A stretch of 64,000 nt of DNA from Enterococcus rotai (GCF_001465345.1 NZ_CP013655.1:186001-250000), one strand, 5' to 3'. Shown: positions 8,560 through 18,429, counted from the stretch's first letter. Notes: generated by a model not told the origin, from the letters alone. Program-made: numbers and translations.

Positions 8560-9537
8560 TTAACCAAGTTTAAGAAAAATTCCCTTTTCGCTATCTTCTA
8601 GCATTTTTTCAATCTTTGTTTGAGCAACCTGTGAGATACTGGACGTTGACACCACTTGGTCAGCTATTTTTACTAGAGGATCTACGAACCTTATCTTCTT
8701 CTTTTGATAGATATCATAGTTATCCTCACTAGAGCAAACACTGAATTTTAGTGGGTGATTCATTTTATCCAATAACTGTTGAATTTGAAGACTATTACTT
8801 GATTTTAACTTTTTAAGAAACGCCGAATCAGTCATCAGCAAATCATCCCGCGTAATTTCTTGACTCTCTAGACCAAGCTGAATTGCTTTTGCCAGCCATT
8901 CATAACTACATATATTACGAGGATCGTAAAAAAAGTCGATCACTACTTTTTGATATTGATCTATAAACCATAAGGCTTGATCAACTGTATTCAAAACGAT
9001 CTGATTTTCTACGATAATGATTGAACCTAAAAATTCCTGAATTTCTTTAAGTGGTACAGAAAAGTAGCGGTACACTTCTCGTAATGTGTAATCAATTCGA
9101 TCACAACATAGCAATGGTGCTTGTTGCTCCAATAATCCCCATTGTTCATCATCAAATAAAATCTGCCGATGATCAAATCCATACTGATTTAGTAACGTGG
9201 GAATTGTTGATTGTTCAATCAACGCTGCTTTGATTTGTTCATGATAATCATCCGTTTTATTAGACAAAGCTAAATCGATCACATGAGAAAAAGCAGTGTG
9301 TGACACATCATGGAGTAACCCCGCAATTTGCTCTGCTACAGTTCCACCCAATTTTCTAATCAACAACATAACACCGATAGAATGTTCGTACCTTGTTTCA
9401 TTCCAAACTGGATTGATTAAAAAAGCCGGACCTGCCATATGAACATCTTTTAAACGCTGAATCTCTTCTGACAAGATCAATGCAGCCAGAACGTCTTCTA
9501 CTTCAAATGAACCATATAGAATATCCTCAACAATCAT
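8560..9537 (-). CDS. HD-domain metal-dependent phosphohydrolase
   Basis: A 325-residue protein of the HD superfamily. Metal ligands are visible as H52 (YEHSIG), the H76-D77 pair in GLLHDVSHTAFSHV, and a later Asp in CCDRIDYTLREV. This arrangement matches the dNTPase/SpoT-like COG1078 group. The true substrate, possibly a nucleotide, is unknown. AAAGGAG precedes the start. It lies upstream of dinB on the same strand with a gap under 50 bp, so co-transcription is likely. Confidence 0.82.
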   Translation of the reverse strand: MIVEDILYGSFEVEDVLAALILSEEIQRLKDVHMAGPAFLINPVWNETRYEHSIGVMLLIRKLGGTVAEQIAGLLHDVSHTAFSHVIDLALSNKTDDYHEQIKAALIEQSTIPTLLNQYGFDHRQILFDDEQWGLLEQQAPLLCCDRIDYTLREVYRYFSVPLKEIQEFLGSIIIVENQIVLNTVDQALWFIDQYQKVVIDFFYDPRNICSYEWLAKAIQLGLESQEITRDDLLMTDSAFLKKLKSSNSLQIQQLLDKMNHPLKFSVCSSEDNYDIYQKKKIRFVDPLVKIADQVVSTSSISQVAQTKIEKMLEDSEKGIFLKLG

Positions 9538-9617
9538 TTATTTCTCCTTTAAAATTCTTCTGCCTTGTACAAATATTATATACGAACATTTGTTCATTTA
9601 CAACTGATTTTATTCAA

Positions 9618-9656
9618 AAAAAAGGAAGTCAAGCTGTTTTAAGCTCAACTCCTTTA
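9618..9656. terminator. Terminator between glnK and HD hydrolase
   Basis: Imperfect stem AAAGGA...AGCT / AGCT...TCCTTT just downstream of glnK on the minus strand, with A/T-rich flanks. Confidence 0.5.
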
Positions 9657-9666
9657 TAGACAGTAT

Positions 9667-10008
9667 CTATATTGCTTTTACTCCCCTTTCCCCCGTTCTA
9701 ATTCGGATCGCCTCTTCTACGTTATAAACAAAGATTTTGCCGTCGCCGACCTCGCCTGTCTGACAAATAGCCAAAATCAAAGAGATAATTTTTTCGACAT
9801 TTTCATCTAAAACAACGAAACTAACTTTAACTTTAGGTAATAATGTCGTAATGATTTCTTGTCCCCGCACGTATTCTTTCAAGCCTTTTTGGTTACCAAA
9901 ACCTAGTACTTGACTGACCGTCATCCCTAACGCTTCAAAACGATCATCCACCATTACTTTTAGCTCTTCTAATTTTTCCTGTTGTATGATTGCTTCTACT
10001 TTTTTCAT
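9667..10008 (-). CDS. glnK: PII nitrogen-regulatory protein
   Basis: A 113-residue PII signal protein that binds ATP/ADP and 2-oxoglutarate and gates the ammonium channel. Walker-like TGEVGDGKIFV (B-loop) and RIRTGERG (C-loop) are intact. The T-loop is present (GFGNQKG...RGQE), but the residue aligning with the uridylylated Tyr51 of enterobacterial PII is Ile52, so uridylylation is not expected, as is common in Firmicutes. It lies 11 bp downstream of the ammonium transporter, the classic amtB-glnK pairing. Confidence 0.93.
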   Translation of the reverse strand: MKKVEAIIQQEKLEELKVMVDDRFEALGMTVSQVLGFGNQKGLKEYVRGQEIITTLLPKVKVSFVVLDENVEKIISLILAICQTGEVGDGKIFVYNVEEAIRIRTGERGVKAI

Positions 10009-10019
10009 CTATTTTCCTC

Positions 10020-11237
10020 CTAAGAATCCAATCCCATAAATGTTGGATAGGCTGTTTCATCATGTTCAATGCGATCTAAGCCTAATGCTTCTTCTTTGGC
10101 GGAAACTCGAATCGGCATAAACAATTGAATCCCTTTGATGATCAAAAAGCTGGCAACTCCAGCAAATACGATGGTAAAAGCAATACTGGCTACCTGTGCC
10201 GCAAACAATTCAGTACCGCCATAAAGTAAGCCAGTTTTTCCGCCAACTGCTGGATCAGCAAAAATCCCCGTCATAATTCCTCCAAAAATCCCGCCAACAC
10301 CATGACAACCAAAAGCATCTAACGCATCATCGTAGCCAAATTTATGTTTAACAAACGAAATAAAATAATAACAAAATGGGCTGACTAAAGCACCCAGAAC
10401 AAATGAACTCCACAGAGAAACGAATCCGGCTCCCGGAGTAATGGCTACTAAACCTACCACAGCTCCTGTACAGGCCCCTACGACCGTTGGCTTACCGATT
10501 GCTAACTTTTCGATCAACATCCAGGAAAGCATCCCGCTGGCGGCGGCCGTATTAGTCGTCAGCATTGCATGGATCGCCAAACCATCCGCTGCCAGAGCTG
10601 AGCCTGCATTAAATCCGAACCATCCGAACCAAAGTAGCCCCGCTCCTAACACCACAAATGGAATGTTATGCGGACGATATTCCGTTTGCCGATATTCTCG
10701 ACGTTGTCCTAAAACGATTGCCAATACCAGACCTGAAATCCCTGAGCTAATATGGACAACATTTCCGCCGGCAAAATCGATCGATCCTATTTCATCTAAA
10801 AAGCCTCCGCCCCAAACCATGTGAGCCATTGGGTAATAAACAATGATCGACCAAATACCAATAAATAAAAAGATTGCTGAAAATCGCATTCGTCCAACAA
10901 CAGCGCCTGTAATGATCGCCGTTGTAATCAAGGCGAACATCATTTGAAACCCAGCAAATAAGCCTTCTGGAATCTTTTCTCCTTTCGTCATTGAAACATG
11001 CTCAAAAAATAGTTTATCCAAGTTGCCAACAAATAAATTCTCTCCACTAAACGACATTGAATAACCAATCATGACCCAAAGAACTGATGCAAGCCCCATT
11101 ACGCAAATCACCATCATCATTGTATTGAGAATATTTTTCCTACGCTCCAATCCACCGTAAAAAAATGCCAGTGCTGGAGTCATCAAAAAGACCATTGCGG
11201 AGCAAATCAGAATAAACGCGATATTTCCTGTTTCCAT
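10020..11237 (-). CDS. amtB: Ammonium transporter
   Basis: A 405-residue polytopic Amt/Mep/Rh channel. Hydrophobic segments run throughout (about eleven expected). The twin pore histidines appear in VVHISSGISG (near residue 162) and GCHGVGGIFGG (near residue 314). The N-terminus MLTPALAFFYGGLERRKN-type stretch is diagnostic. It conducts ammonium into the cell and is blocked by the PII protein encoded next. Upstream on the minus strand is a candidate GlnR box, consistent with control by nitrogen status. Confidence 0.94.
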   Translation of the reverse strand: METGNIAFILICSAMVFLMTPALAFFYGGLERRKNILNTMMMVICVMGLASVLWVMIGYSMSFSGENLFVGNLDKLFFEHVSMTKGEKIPEGLFAGFQMMFALITTAIITGAVVGRMRFSAIFLFIGIWSIIVYYPMAHMVWGGGFLDEIGSIDFAGGNVVHISSGISGLVLAIVLGQRREYRQTEYRPHNIPFVVLGAGLLWFGWFGFNAGSALAADGLAIHAMLTTNTAAASGMLSWMLIEKLAIGKPTVVGACTGAVVGLVAITPGAGFVSLWSSFVLGALVSPFCYYFISFVKHKFGYDDALDAFGCHGVGGIFGGIMTGIFADPAVGGKTGLLYGGTELFAAQVASIAFTIVFAGVASFLIIKGIQLFMPIRVSAKEEALGLDRIEHDETAYPTFMGLDS

Positions 11238-11368
11238 AAAATCCCTCCAATTCCCAAGTTAAGCCAACCTTCACTTTAGCTTTGTCGGTTATTTTAGCAT
11301 CGTTTTTTTAATTCTCCTAGTAAAAATCTCTCAAATCTGAAAAATAATTTCATTTTTCTGACAATTCA

Positions 11369-11385
11369 CGTTATAAAAAATAACA
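11369..11385 (-). promoter_or_regulatory. Candidate GlnR box upstream of amtB
   Basis: Read on the minus strand the site is TGTTATTTTTTATAACG. It matches the GlnR/TnrA consensus TGTNA-N7-TNACA except for the last base. It lies about 130 bp upstream of amtB, a known GlnR target in Firmicutes. The function is inferred. Confidence 0.45.
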
Positions 11386-11444
11386 TCTATACCAATAAAG
11401 CGTTTTCTTTGTAATTATCCGTTTTTTTTACACTACCAATTTCA

Positions 11445-11481
11445 CAAAAAATAAGCTGACCCTTTTTAGTCAGCTTATTCT
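11445..11481 (-). terminator. Terminator after rsmI
   Basis: Stem AATAAGCTGAC / GTCAGCTTATT. On the minus strand it is followed by TTTTTTGTG. Confidence 0.75.
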
Positions 11482-11485
11482 CACT

Positions 11486-12352
11486 TTAATCTACATGATA
11501 CTCTTTGTATACATCCTGTTTCTTCAATCCACGTAGCTTTGCTACTTCTTTGATAGCTTCTTTTGACGAACTTCCAGCATTCATCACAACTTCAATATGC
11601 TCTTTAATAGACAGTTCTAAATCTTCATTATCAGGTAGCGCTGATTCGCTAGCTCCTTCTACTAAAAGGCAGCACTCCCCTTTTAACGTATGTTCAGCCA
11701 AATACTCTCGTAATTCAGCTAACGTACCACGAAGATATTCTTCATGAAGTTTCGTTAATTCTCGACACACCACAGCCTTTCGCTCTTCACCAAAGACTTC
11801 CGAAAAATGCTTTACAGTAGTTGCAATTCGATGAGGTGATTCATAAAAAATTTGGGTTGGGGTTGCGGATTTTAATTGTTCCAAAACCTCAATCTGCTCT
11901 TTTTTCTTTCTTGGTAAAAAACCATAGAATGTAAAAGGTTGTGGAACTAGACCTGAAGCAATCAATGCGGTGATTCCAGCTGTGGGTCCAGGCAAAGCAA
12001 CTACTTTGATGCCCGCTTCGATACACGCTTCAACTAACTCATGACCTGGATCACTAATCGACGGCATCCCCGCATCGCTAACTTGTGCAATCATTTCTCC
12101 CACCTCTAATCGTGCTATAAATTGCGGTATACGCTCTTTATAATTATGTTCATGAAAACTAATTTGAGGAGTCGTTATTTCAAAATGATTCAGCAATTTT
12201 TGCGTGTTTCGCGTATCTTCACTGGCAATGATCGTCGCCTCTTTTAAACAATTAATACAGCGAAAACTCATATCTTCCAAGTTTCCGATTGGTGTCGGCA
12301 CTAAATACAGTTGACCTGTGCTAGATGAATCAAAACTTTTCTGTTTTTGCAT
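11486..12352 (-). CDS. rsmI: 16S rRNA (cytidine(1402)-2'-O)-methyltransferase
   Basis: This SAM-dependent tetrapyrrole-methylase-fold enzyme methylates the ribose of C1402 in the 16S rRNA P site. Visible family motifs are YLVPTPIGNLEDMS, ASEDTRNTQKLLNHF, SDAGMPSISDPGHELV and ALPGPTAGITALIASG. The ATG at 12352 is preferred over one at 12373 because AAGGAG lies about 6 bases upstream of it, giving 288 residues, the usual length. It follows yabA at the end of the replication operon but is separated from it by a terminator. Confidence 0.94.
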   Translation of the reverse strand: MQKQKSFDSSSTGQLYLVPTPIGNLEDMSFRCINCLKEATIIASEDTRNTQKLLNHFEITTPQISFHEHNYKERIPQFIARLEVGEMIAQVSDAGMPSISDPGHELVEACIEAGIKVVALPGPTAGITALIASGLVPQPFTFYGFLPRKKKEQIEVLEQLKSATPTQIFYESPHRIATTVKHFSEVFGEERKAVVCRELTKLHEEYLRGTLAELREYLAEHTLKGECCLLVEGASESALPDNEDLELSIKEHIEVVMNAGSSSKEAIKEVAKLRGLKKQDVYKEYHVD

Positions 12353-12387
12353 AAGGGCTCCTTCTAACTTCATACTTTGAGTTATTG

Positions 12388-12420
12388 TAAAAAGGCTGAG
12401 ACAAATTTTGTCACAGCCTC
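12388..12420 (-). terminator. Terminator between yabA and rsmI
   Basis: Stem GGCTG-GACA / TGTC-CAGCC with TTTTTAC on the minus strand, so rsmI probably has partly independent expression. Confidence 0.72.
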
Positions 12421-12436
12421 TAAATTTGATTCCTAC

Positions 12437-12784
12437 TTATTTGTATCGTTCACCATAAATAACATCTAAACAAAATGCACATTCTTCATCATTTTCACGG
12501 CGTGAGCCATATAAAATATTGCAGACATGAAATCCTTCTTCATATAGCTTTTCCAAATTCATACGAGATTTAGAAAGCTCTTGCTTAGCTGGATCATTTG
12601 GGTCGCTAGCTAATTTAGTCAGCTCCTGCAAATGTTCGCGTAAGCGTTGATTTTCGATTTCAAGTGTTGTATTTTTTTCGACTAGCTCATGAAGAGCTTC
12701 TTTAATCTCTGATAATTGTCCCAAAGTTCCTTGTAGATCCGTCTCTAATGAACTCAGACCATCGTATAAAGAACGTTTATCCAT
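12437..12784 (-). CDS. yabA: Replication initiation control protein YabA
   Basis: YabA binds DnaA and DnaN to restrain initiation of replication. The protein has an N-terminal leucine-zipper-like coiled coil (about residues 1-60, [14 protein letters not shown]...) and a C-terminal zinc cluster (HVC near residue 84 and CAFC near 105). The reading frame is open further upstream, but the family start [10 protein letters not shown] is at 12784, overlapping the ricT stop by 8 bases. That coupling and the 115-residue length support this start. Confidence 0.93.
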   Translation of the reverse strand: MDKRSLYDGLSSLETDLQGTLGQLSEIKEALHELVEKNTTLEIENQRLREHLQELTKLASDPNDPAKQELSKSRMNLEKLYEEGFHVCNILYGSRRENDEECAFCLDVIYGERYK

Positions 12785-13616
12785 TGTGATCACCTTTTTC
12801 GGCTTGAGCTTTTTCTGTTGCTTCTTTGATTTCTTCGTAATCATATTCTACTGCGGTTTCACGTCCAACTAAACGAACTTTGATGATACGGCTCAATAAG
12901 TTCAATCCGACAACTCGACCTTTACCATCTGGCGTGATCACGTCTTTACCATAGTCAGGTAATTCCTTTTTCGCTGCTTCGTATTCATCATTTTCATATT
13001 TCAAACAGCACATCAAGCGCCCGCACAAACCAGAAATTTTTACAGGATTAAGTGATAGACCTTGATCTTTTGCCATTTTGATTGAAACAGGCATAAAGTC
13101 ACCTAGAAAAGTTGAACAGCATAATTGTCTGCCACAAGGACCGATCCCACCTAAAATTTTCGCTTCATCTCGTACGCCGATTTGGCGTAATTCAATTCTT
13201 GTACGGAAAATGGCTGCCAAATCTTTGACCAATTCACGGAAGTCGATGCGACCATCTGCGGTAAAATAGAAAACCATTTTACTGCGGTCAAATGTATATT
13301 CAACACGAATCAATTTCATTTCTAATTCATGTGCTCTAATTTTTTCTTTGGCCACGCTTAGTGCAGCTTGAGCATCGTCTACGTTTTTTTGTTCTTTTTC
13401 TAAATCGGTTTCTGATGCTTTATTTAAAATGGGTTTTAGTTCTTCTGGTAAGTCTTCCGGATCCACTGTTTTTTTAGGTATCGCAACTGTGGCCAGCTGT
13501 TTAGACTGCTGTGATTCCACAAGTACTTTCTCATTATAAAAATACTCTGATTTTCCAGGAGCAAAATAATAGATATGACCTGCTTCGCGGAAGCGAACTC
13601 CTACTACTTCTACCAT
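12777..13616 (-). CDS. ricT: PSP1-domain regulatory protein RicT (YaaT)
   Basis: RicT forms the Fe-S RicA/F/T complex in Bacillus, affecting RNase Y specificity, sporulation and competence. The PSP1 core contains the family's cysteine-rich segments [16 protein letters not shown] and [13 protein letters not shown]. The ATG at 13622 abuts GGAGG with no spacing, so ATG 13616 (MVEVVGVRF) is taken as the start, giving 279 residues. It lies between holB and yabA as in other Firmicutes. RicA and RicF genes are not in the window. Confidence 0.92.
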   Translation of the reverse strand: MVEVVGVRFREAGHIYYFAPGKSEYFYNEKVLVESQQSKQLATVAIPKKTVDPEDLPEELKPILNKASETDLEKEQKNVDDAQAALSVAKEKIRAHELEMKLIRVEYTFDRSKMVFYFTADGRIDFRELVKDLAAIFRTRIELRQIGVRDEAKILGGIGPCGRQLCCSTFLGDFMPVSIKMAKDQGLSLNPVKISGLCGRLMCCLKYENDEYEAAKKELPDYGKDVITPDGKGRVVGLNLLSRIIKVRLVGRETAVEYDYEEIKEATEKAQAEKGDHNG

Positions 13617-13630
13617 TTTCATCCTCCTAT

Positions 13631-14581
13631 TTATGTTTTAGGGTGGATCATTCTTATCACTAATTGTTCACAAACACTTTGCCAACTGACATTGGCTTCC
13701 CACTTTTGACGAGCTTGTAAAATCAGTTCCACTCGCCCAGCTTGTTGTTCCAGAACTCGTTTAAGCTGCTTTTGAGCCACACTTTCAGTTAGTTGTTTGC
13801 GATAATAAGCAAGTAATAAATCAAAACTCAACGCTTGCTGGTCTTTTTCTTTAAAGACTTTGACCATCTTTTTTTGGACATAGACAAAAGCTTGTAGATC
13901 ATCTTTTATCAGATAGTCAAACCATTGTTGAGTAATTTCCCTAGCTTCATTAAACCATTCATCTTGAGAGATTTCAACTGCTTTGTCAAAACTATTTGTC
14001 AGTTCTGTCAAAAGACTGGCGGTATTTTTATTGATTCCAGACTCTACTAAAGCATGGATCAATTTTTCCTTTACTAAAGGTTGAAAATGAAGAACTTGGC
14101 ATCTTGATTGGATTGTTGGTAAAATTTTTGCTAAAGAGGTTGTCTCTAAAATCGCCAGTACTTTGCCCTCGGGTTCTTCTAAGAATTTTAACAAGCTATT
14201 TGCGGCGCCAATACTCATTTTATCTGCTTGTTCAATTAGGAAAACTTTTTGCGCAGTCTCTACACCACTTTTGCTAAATTCAGCTTTCAACGCTCTGATT
14301 TGATCAACTTTGATCGTTTGACCATCGGGTGTGACCCGCATCACGTCTGGGTGTTCATTGTCATTGATCCGTAAACAATTATTGCATTGATTACAAGGAT
14401 TATTATCCGTCAGATTTGTACAAAAAATATGTTTTGCCATCCACAAGCCAAATTCTTTTTTACCAGTTCCTGTATCGCCTTCAAAAAGATAAGCATGGGC
14501 AAGACGACCATGCTCAAAACTTTTTTGAAGTTGCTGGTAAAGCAACGGTTGTTGTTCATTTAAAACAGCTGCTTCATTCAT
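13631..14581 (-). CDS. holB: DNA polymerase III subunit delta'
   Basis: A clamp-loader subunit, AAA+ fold. It shows a P-loop (EGDTGTGKKEF), the zinc module CTNLTDNNPCNQCNNC and an SRC-type motif (IQSRCQV). The open frame extends 29 codons upstream, but that part runs through darA in another frame. ATG 14581 (MNEAAVLNEQQPLL), right after the darA stop at 14583, gives 316 residues, typical for the family. It is part of the tmk-darA-holB-ricT-yabA run. Confidence 0.92.
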   Translation of the reverse strand: MNEAAVLNEQQPLLYQQLQKSFEHGRLAHAYLFEGDTGTGKKEFGLWMAKHIFCTNLTDNNPCNQCNNCLRINDNEHPDVMRVTPDGQTIKVDQIRALKAEFSKSGVETAQKVFLIEQADKMSIGAANSLLKFLEEPEGKVLAILETTSLAKILPTIQSRCQVLHFQPLVKEKLIHALVESGINKNTASLLTELTNSFDKAVEISQDEWFNEAREITQQWFDYLIKDDLQAFVYVQKKMVKVFKEKDQQALSFDLLLAYYRKQLTESVAQKQLKRVLEQQAGRVELILQARQKWEANVSWQSVCEQLVIRMIHPKT

Positions 14582-14582
14582 T

Positions 14583-14912
14583 TTAATATTGATGGAACCC
14601 TTCAACCGGAAGAACAAACACTGTTGCTCCACCGACCTCGACCTCGACAGGATAAGGCACTTGTCCATCCATCGTAATATCTAGTGTTACAGGAGTTGAC
14701 ACATATTGTTTACGAGATTGACAGGTTTTTTTAATCAATTCCAATGCTTCTTCGACACGGTCATCGTCGATCCCAACAATAAAGGTGCTATTTCCAGCTT
14801 TTAAAAAGCCGCCCGTTGATGAAAGTTTTGTCGCACGGATATTGGCATCAATAAATTCATTGGCTAAACGGTTACTATCTTTATCTTGGACAATTGCTAA
14901 AATAATTTTCAT
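14583..14912 (-). CDS. darA: Cyclic-di-AMP receptor DarA (PII-like)
   Basis: A 109-residue PII-like trimeric protein (YaaQ/PstA) that binds the second messenger c-di-AMP. The start MKIILAIVQDKDSNRLANEF and the glycine-rich STGGFLKAGNSTF loop are characteristic. It has no enzymatic motif. It sits between tmk and holB, its conserved position in Firmicutes. Its physiological output is not known from sequence. Confidence 0.93.
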   Translation of the reverse strand: MKIILAIVQDKDSNRLANEFIDANIRATKLSSTGGFLKAGNSTFIVGIDDDRVEEALELIKKTCQSRKQYVSTPVTLDITMDGQVPYPVEVEVGGATVFVLPVEGFHQY

Positions 14913-14926
14913 ATTCGGTCACCTTC

Positions 14927-15571
14927 CTAATTTCTAAAATATTCTGGATAACGATTTACGATTGCTTGAAACGTTGCTTCGACAACATTTTCCAAACTCA
15001 TTCTGGCATCAATTTTTGTGATTCTTTCTGGGTTTTCTTCTACTAATTTTAGATATTCATGGCGAACTCGTTGATGAAACTCAAGTCCTTCTGAATCCAA
15101 TCGGTCGATTTGTTGTTGACGATGATTTTTGATGCGATTCAATCCAGTATCAGAGTCTACATCCAAGTAGATCGTAAAATCTGGTACAGTTCCTTCGATC
15201 GCAAATTCATTGATCGTAGCGATTGCTTCAACACCGATTCGTCGCCCTGCTCCTTGATAGGCTAGCGAACTATCTACAAAACGATCACATAAAACAATAT
15301 TACCTGCCTCCAATGCAGGTAACACCTTCTCCATCAAATGCTGACGTCTAGCCGCTGCATAAAGCAACGCTTCGGTCCGCTCATCCATTTCCTGATTTCT
15401 CGGATCTAAAATGATTTGACGAATCTTCTCAGCAATGGGAATCCCGCCAGGTTCTCTTGTCTTAATGATACTTCTTTCTGCTGCCAGATCCAGCCTTGGA
15501 TATAATTCATTCAATACACTTGTTTTTCCTGCGCCATCTGGTCCTTCGATTGTTATAAAAATACCTTGCAC
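14927..15571 (-). CDS. tmk: Thymidylate kinase
   Basis: Phosphorylates dTMP to dTDP. It has a P-loop GPDGAGKTS (residues 10-18), the DRFVDSSLAYQG segment for nucleotide binding, and an Arg-rich lid (RRQHLMEK / RIKNHRQQQ). Its 214 residues are the normal length. It is the first gene of the tmk-darA-holB-ricT-yabA group. In many relatives recR lies just upstream, whereas here an adhesin and a methyltransferase intervene. Confidence 0.95.
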   Translation of the reverse strand: MQGIFITIEGPDGAGKTSVLNELYPRLDLAAERSIIKTREPGGIPIAEKIRQIILDPRNQEMDERTEALLYAAARRQHLMEKVLPALEAGNIVLCDRFVDSSLAYQGAGRRIGVEAIATINEFAIEGTVPDFTIYLDVDSDTGLNRIKNHRQQQIDRLDSEGLEFHQRVRHEYLKLVEENPERITKIDARMSLENVVEATFQAIVNRYPEYFRN

Positions 15572-15672
15572 TTTACTAATCCCCTAACTTACTTTGATTC
15601 CTTTTATCTATTATACTTTATCTGTCACAATCAGTCTAATTGAATTCCTTATTATTAAAAAATTCCTGATGA

Positions 15673-15720
15673 AAAATAAGACTGAGCTAAAATCCAATAG
15701 ATTTTAGCTCAGTTTTATTT
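15673..15720 (-). terminator. Terminator after LPXTG adhesin gene
   Basis: Perfect 14-bp stem ACTGAGCTAAAATC / GATTTTAGCTCAGT with T-rich tail on both strands. Confidence 0.85.
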
Positions 15721-15736
15721 TATTTATTTGCCTTAC

Positions 15737-17479
15737 TTACGCCCTTTTACTTTTTCCAAAAAGAATAACAACTATAGCACTCAAACAAAGACTGCCAAGG
15801 AAGAATAAATAATTCATAGTGGTTTCCCCGGCTTTAGGTAAGGTCTTGTTTTTTGGCACACTGTTACTATTTTCATCTACAGGATTATTCTCACTACTAT
15901 CTTGTGGAGGTTTGGTTGCTTCTGCTTTTTTATTTTCGACGATGACTTCTAATGGTCCCATTTGTTCCAACGTAATTTCAAAGGGAATTGGTTCTTTTGT
16001 TAAAATATAGCCTGCTAAAGCCTTTGTTTCAACAAATTGATACGTCCCAAGTACTAGATCTTGAACAATCAGCTGACCATTTTTATCTGTGGTAAGTCCT
16101 GTTTGAAGTGTATTGCCATTATGATCTTGAAGCTCAAAAATAACACCTGCCAAAACTTCTTTCGTCATTTGATCGATTTTTAGCAATTGGACACTCCCTC
16201 GGACTGGTTCAGCTTTATTGGTCACTTGTTTAAAAGCTATTTTATTTTGAAAATCACTTGAAGAAATATGAATTGGCGTAGTGTCAATTATAAAACCAAT
16301 AGGTGCTTTCGTCTCTATCAAAGTATAGTCTTCTTGTAGTAAATTAGTGATTTCACCCACACCTTGTTCATTCGTGATGATTTGACCCATTTTCTCATTA
16401 GTTGAATCTTTATAGACATCAAATTCAGCCCCCGCCAAAACAGCACCTTCTTCTGATGTTTTCAACAGTTGAATAGTGAATACTTCTCCTGTTCCAGTCC
16501 CACTCCCATCAGAATACTGTGTTTTAGACTCTTTTGAATCGATCGTTACTTGATTACTTTCTAAAGTAGCAAGATTAGAAAATTCTTCTTGATCTTGTAC
16601 CTGATGATCGATCGATGTATCGTAAGAAATAAGATAACCGATTCCTTTAGGCATATCACCAAAATCGACCGTGAAACCATTTGACAGATACTTGATTGTT
16701 ACTTGATCTGTAATATCCGTTTTATTTACTGGATTATCAAAAATGCCCTTGTCAGCATCTGGAAATTCTGCTGACGTTACTTTGATCGATCCCGGAACTA
16801 ACGTATAGTTATCCGTTTGAAATGTATCTGTAACTACAGCGTTAGGAAATTCCTGCCCACTAGCGTTTACTCGAACTTCCCAATATAGTGTACGCGAATC
16901 TGATGAGAACCAAGACCATTTATTGATGACTTCATTTGGATCATCAGTTGCTTCTTCCACTTCTACTTCAGTAGACACTTCAGTTGTTTTGTTGATAGGA
17001 AAAACAAGTTTGATCGTACCATATTCATCGATCATCTGTTTATCGAAACGGGTTAAAAATTGCAAGGTTCCTTTAACATTGGAATGAGTCTCAACAAAAT
17101 CAGTATAGGTTAATAAAACGGTTTTTGAGCCTTTGTCCGCAACGGCTGTAGCTACAACGGAACCATTTTCATCTAACATATCAAAACTCAAACTATTCAC
17201 CAAATCTAACGCATCAGGCAGCTCGATCAATGTTGTATCCCCTGCTTTGGCACTTCCATTTGGAATACTCCAGTCCATATGAACCTGAATAATATCCCAT
17301 GATTTAAACGAGGTCTGATCTTCTCCCTTTTCATTGGTAATTTTCACATTTTGAATCACATCATTTAGTTCTTTTCCTTGAGCGTTTGATTCGAAAAACA
17401 AAACCGAACTAATCAAAGCAAAAAATAAAGTGACAATAAAAATAAAATCCATCCCTATTTTATTATATTTTCGTTCCAT
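15737..17479 (-). CDS. LPXTG-anchored surface protein with SpaA/Cna-B repeats
   Basis: A secreted, sortase-anchored adhesin of 580 residues. The N-terminal hydrophobic signal (IFIVTLFFALISSVLFF) ends near AQG. Two collagen-adhesin-type Ig domains (about residues 35-325) are followed by two prealbumin-like SpaA/Cna-B repeats (about 330-510), each with the ETKAP/ETKAL...GY signature. A spacer and LPKAGETT, a hydrophobic helix and KSKRA complete the sorting signal. The ATG at 17479 has GGGAG upstream, unlike the ATG at 17497. The ligand is unknown. It lies within an otherwise conserved replication block. Confidence 0.9.
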   Translation of the reverse strand: MERKYNKIGMDFIFIVTLFFALISSVLFFESNAQGKELNDVIQNVKITNEKGEDQTSFKSWDIIQVHMDWSIPNGSAKAGDTTLIELPDALDLVNSLSFDMLDENGSVVATAVADKGSKTVLLTYTDFVETHSNVKGTLQFLTRFDKQMIDEYGTIKLVFPINKTTEVSTEVEVEEATDDPNEVINKWSWFSSDSRTLYWEVRVNASGQEFPNAVVTDTFQTDNYTLVPGSIKVTSAEFPDADKGIFDNPVNKTDITDQVTIKYLSNGFTVDFGDMPKGIGYLISYDTSIDHQVQDQEEFSNLATLESNQVTIDSKESKTQYSDGSGTGTGEVFTIQLLKTSEEGAVLAGAEFDVYKDSTNEKMGQIITNEQGVGEITNLLQEDYTLIETKAPIGFIIDTTPIHISSSDFQNKIAFKQVTNKAEPVRGSVQLLKIDQMTKEVLAGVIFELQDHNGNTLQTGLTTDKNGQLIVQDLVLGTYQFVETKALAGYILTKEPIPFEITLEQMGPLEVIVENKKAEATKPPQDSSENNPVDENSNSVPKNKTLPKAGETTMNYLFFLGSLCLSAIVVILFGKSKRA

Positions 17480-17757
17480 TTTATATCTCCCTATCATCTA
17501 ATTTTTATCGTTTCCATTTAAAAAAATATTCATTTTCCTGTTTTAAATCAAATGAAAACAGATTTCACCTATAATATTAATTATAAAACAATAAAAAGTA
17601 TACAATGTATTTATTTTATAAAAAAAACAAATTATAAAAACATCTATATTAGACTATACCTTTCTTATTTGGTTTAGGCGTAAAACATTATATTCCTACT
17701 ATTTTAAACGTGCTATAATCACTGTATAAAGACCAATAAAAACTGGGAGTGATTTAT

Positions 17758-18423
17758 TTGGACAACTTATTTGCAGCAGTTGATGATTATTTTATTGAAA
17801 AACTGGTTGAAAATGATCCTATTTTTGATCAAATTTTGGTTAATAATCAAAAGCACCAGTTACCTCCTCACGATGTGTCCCCTTCCCAAGGGAAATTTTT
17901 ATATCTTCTCGCAAAAATTAAAGGGGCCAAGCGGATTTTAGAAATTGGTACACTTGGTGGATACAGTACACTTTGGTTTGCGAAAGCATTAGATCACGAT
18001 GGAAAAGTAGTCTCACTGGAATTTGATAAAAAACACGCTGAAGTTGCGAAAGAAAACTTGGCTCTCGCTGGTGTAGCGGATAAAGCAACCATTTTAATTG
18101 GTGCAGCTTCTGATAGCTTAGAGAAAATGGTAACCAGTCCAGAACCTGCTTTCGATTTAATTTTTATTGATGCTGATAAAGAAAATAATTCTGTTTACTT
18201 GAAATACGCACTACAACTCGCTTGTCCCGGCACTATTATTATTGGCGATAACGTTGTACGTGATGGCGCTGTTATTGATCCAAATAGTGCTGATGGACGA
18301 GTTATTGGTGTTCGATCTTTTGTAGATGACCTATCCGATTGTCCAACATTAACTTCAACTGCAATCGAAACCGTTGGTGTAAAAGGCTACGATGGATTTA
18401 CGATCAGTATTGTTGAAAAATAA
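17758..18423 (+). CDS. O-methyltransferase family 3
   Basis: A SAM-dependent methyltransferase of 221 residues, similar to catechol/caffeoyl-CoA O-methyltransferases. Motif I is LEIGTLGGYSTLWFA, followed by VVSLEFDKKHA and FDLIFIDADKENN, which supplies the metal-binding Asp. A GTG at 17749 lies in the ribosome-binding site (GGGAG, 17745-17749), so TTG 17758, 8 bases downstream, is the better start. The substrate is unknown. It is the only plus-strand gene between recR and tmk. Confidence 0.85.
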   Translation: MDNLFAAVDDYFIEKLVENDPIFDQILVNNQKHQLPPHDVSPSQGKFLYLLAKIKGAKRILEIGTLGGYSTLWFAKALDHDGKVVSLEFDKKHAEVAKENLALAGVADKATILIGAASDSLEKMVTSPEPAFDLIFIDADKENNSVYLKYALQLACPGTIIIGDNVVRDGAVIDPNSADGRVIGVRSFVDDLSDCPTLTSTAIETVGVKGYDGFTISIVEK

Positions 18424-18429
18424 AGAATA

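Noticed and set aside
10441-10824. 127-codon plus-strand open frame inside amtB
   Set aside because: Shadow of a strongly conserved transporter gene with no independent start signal.
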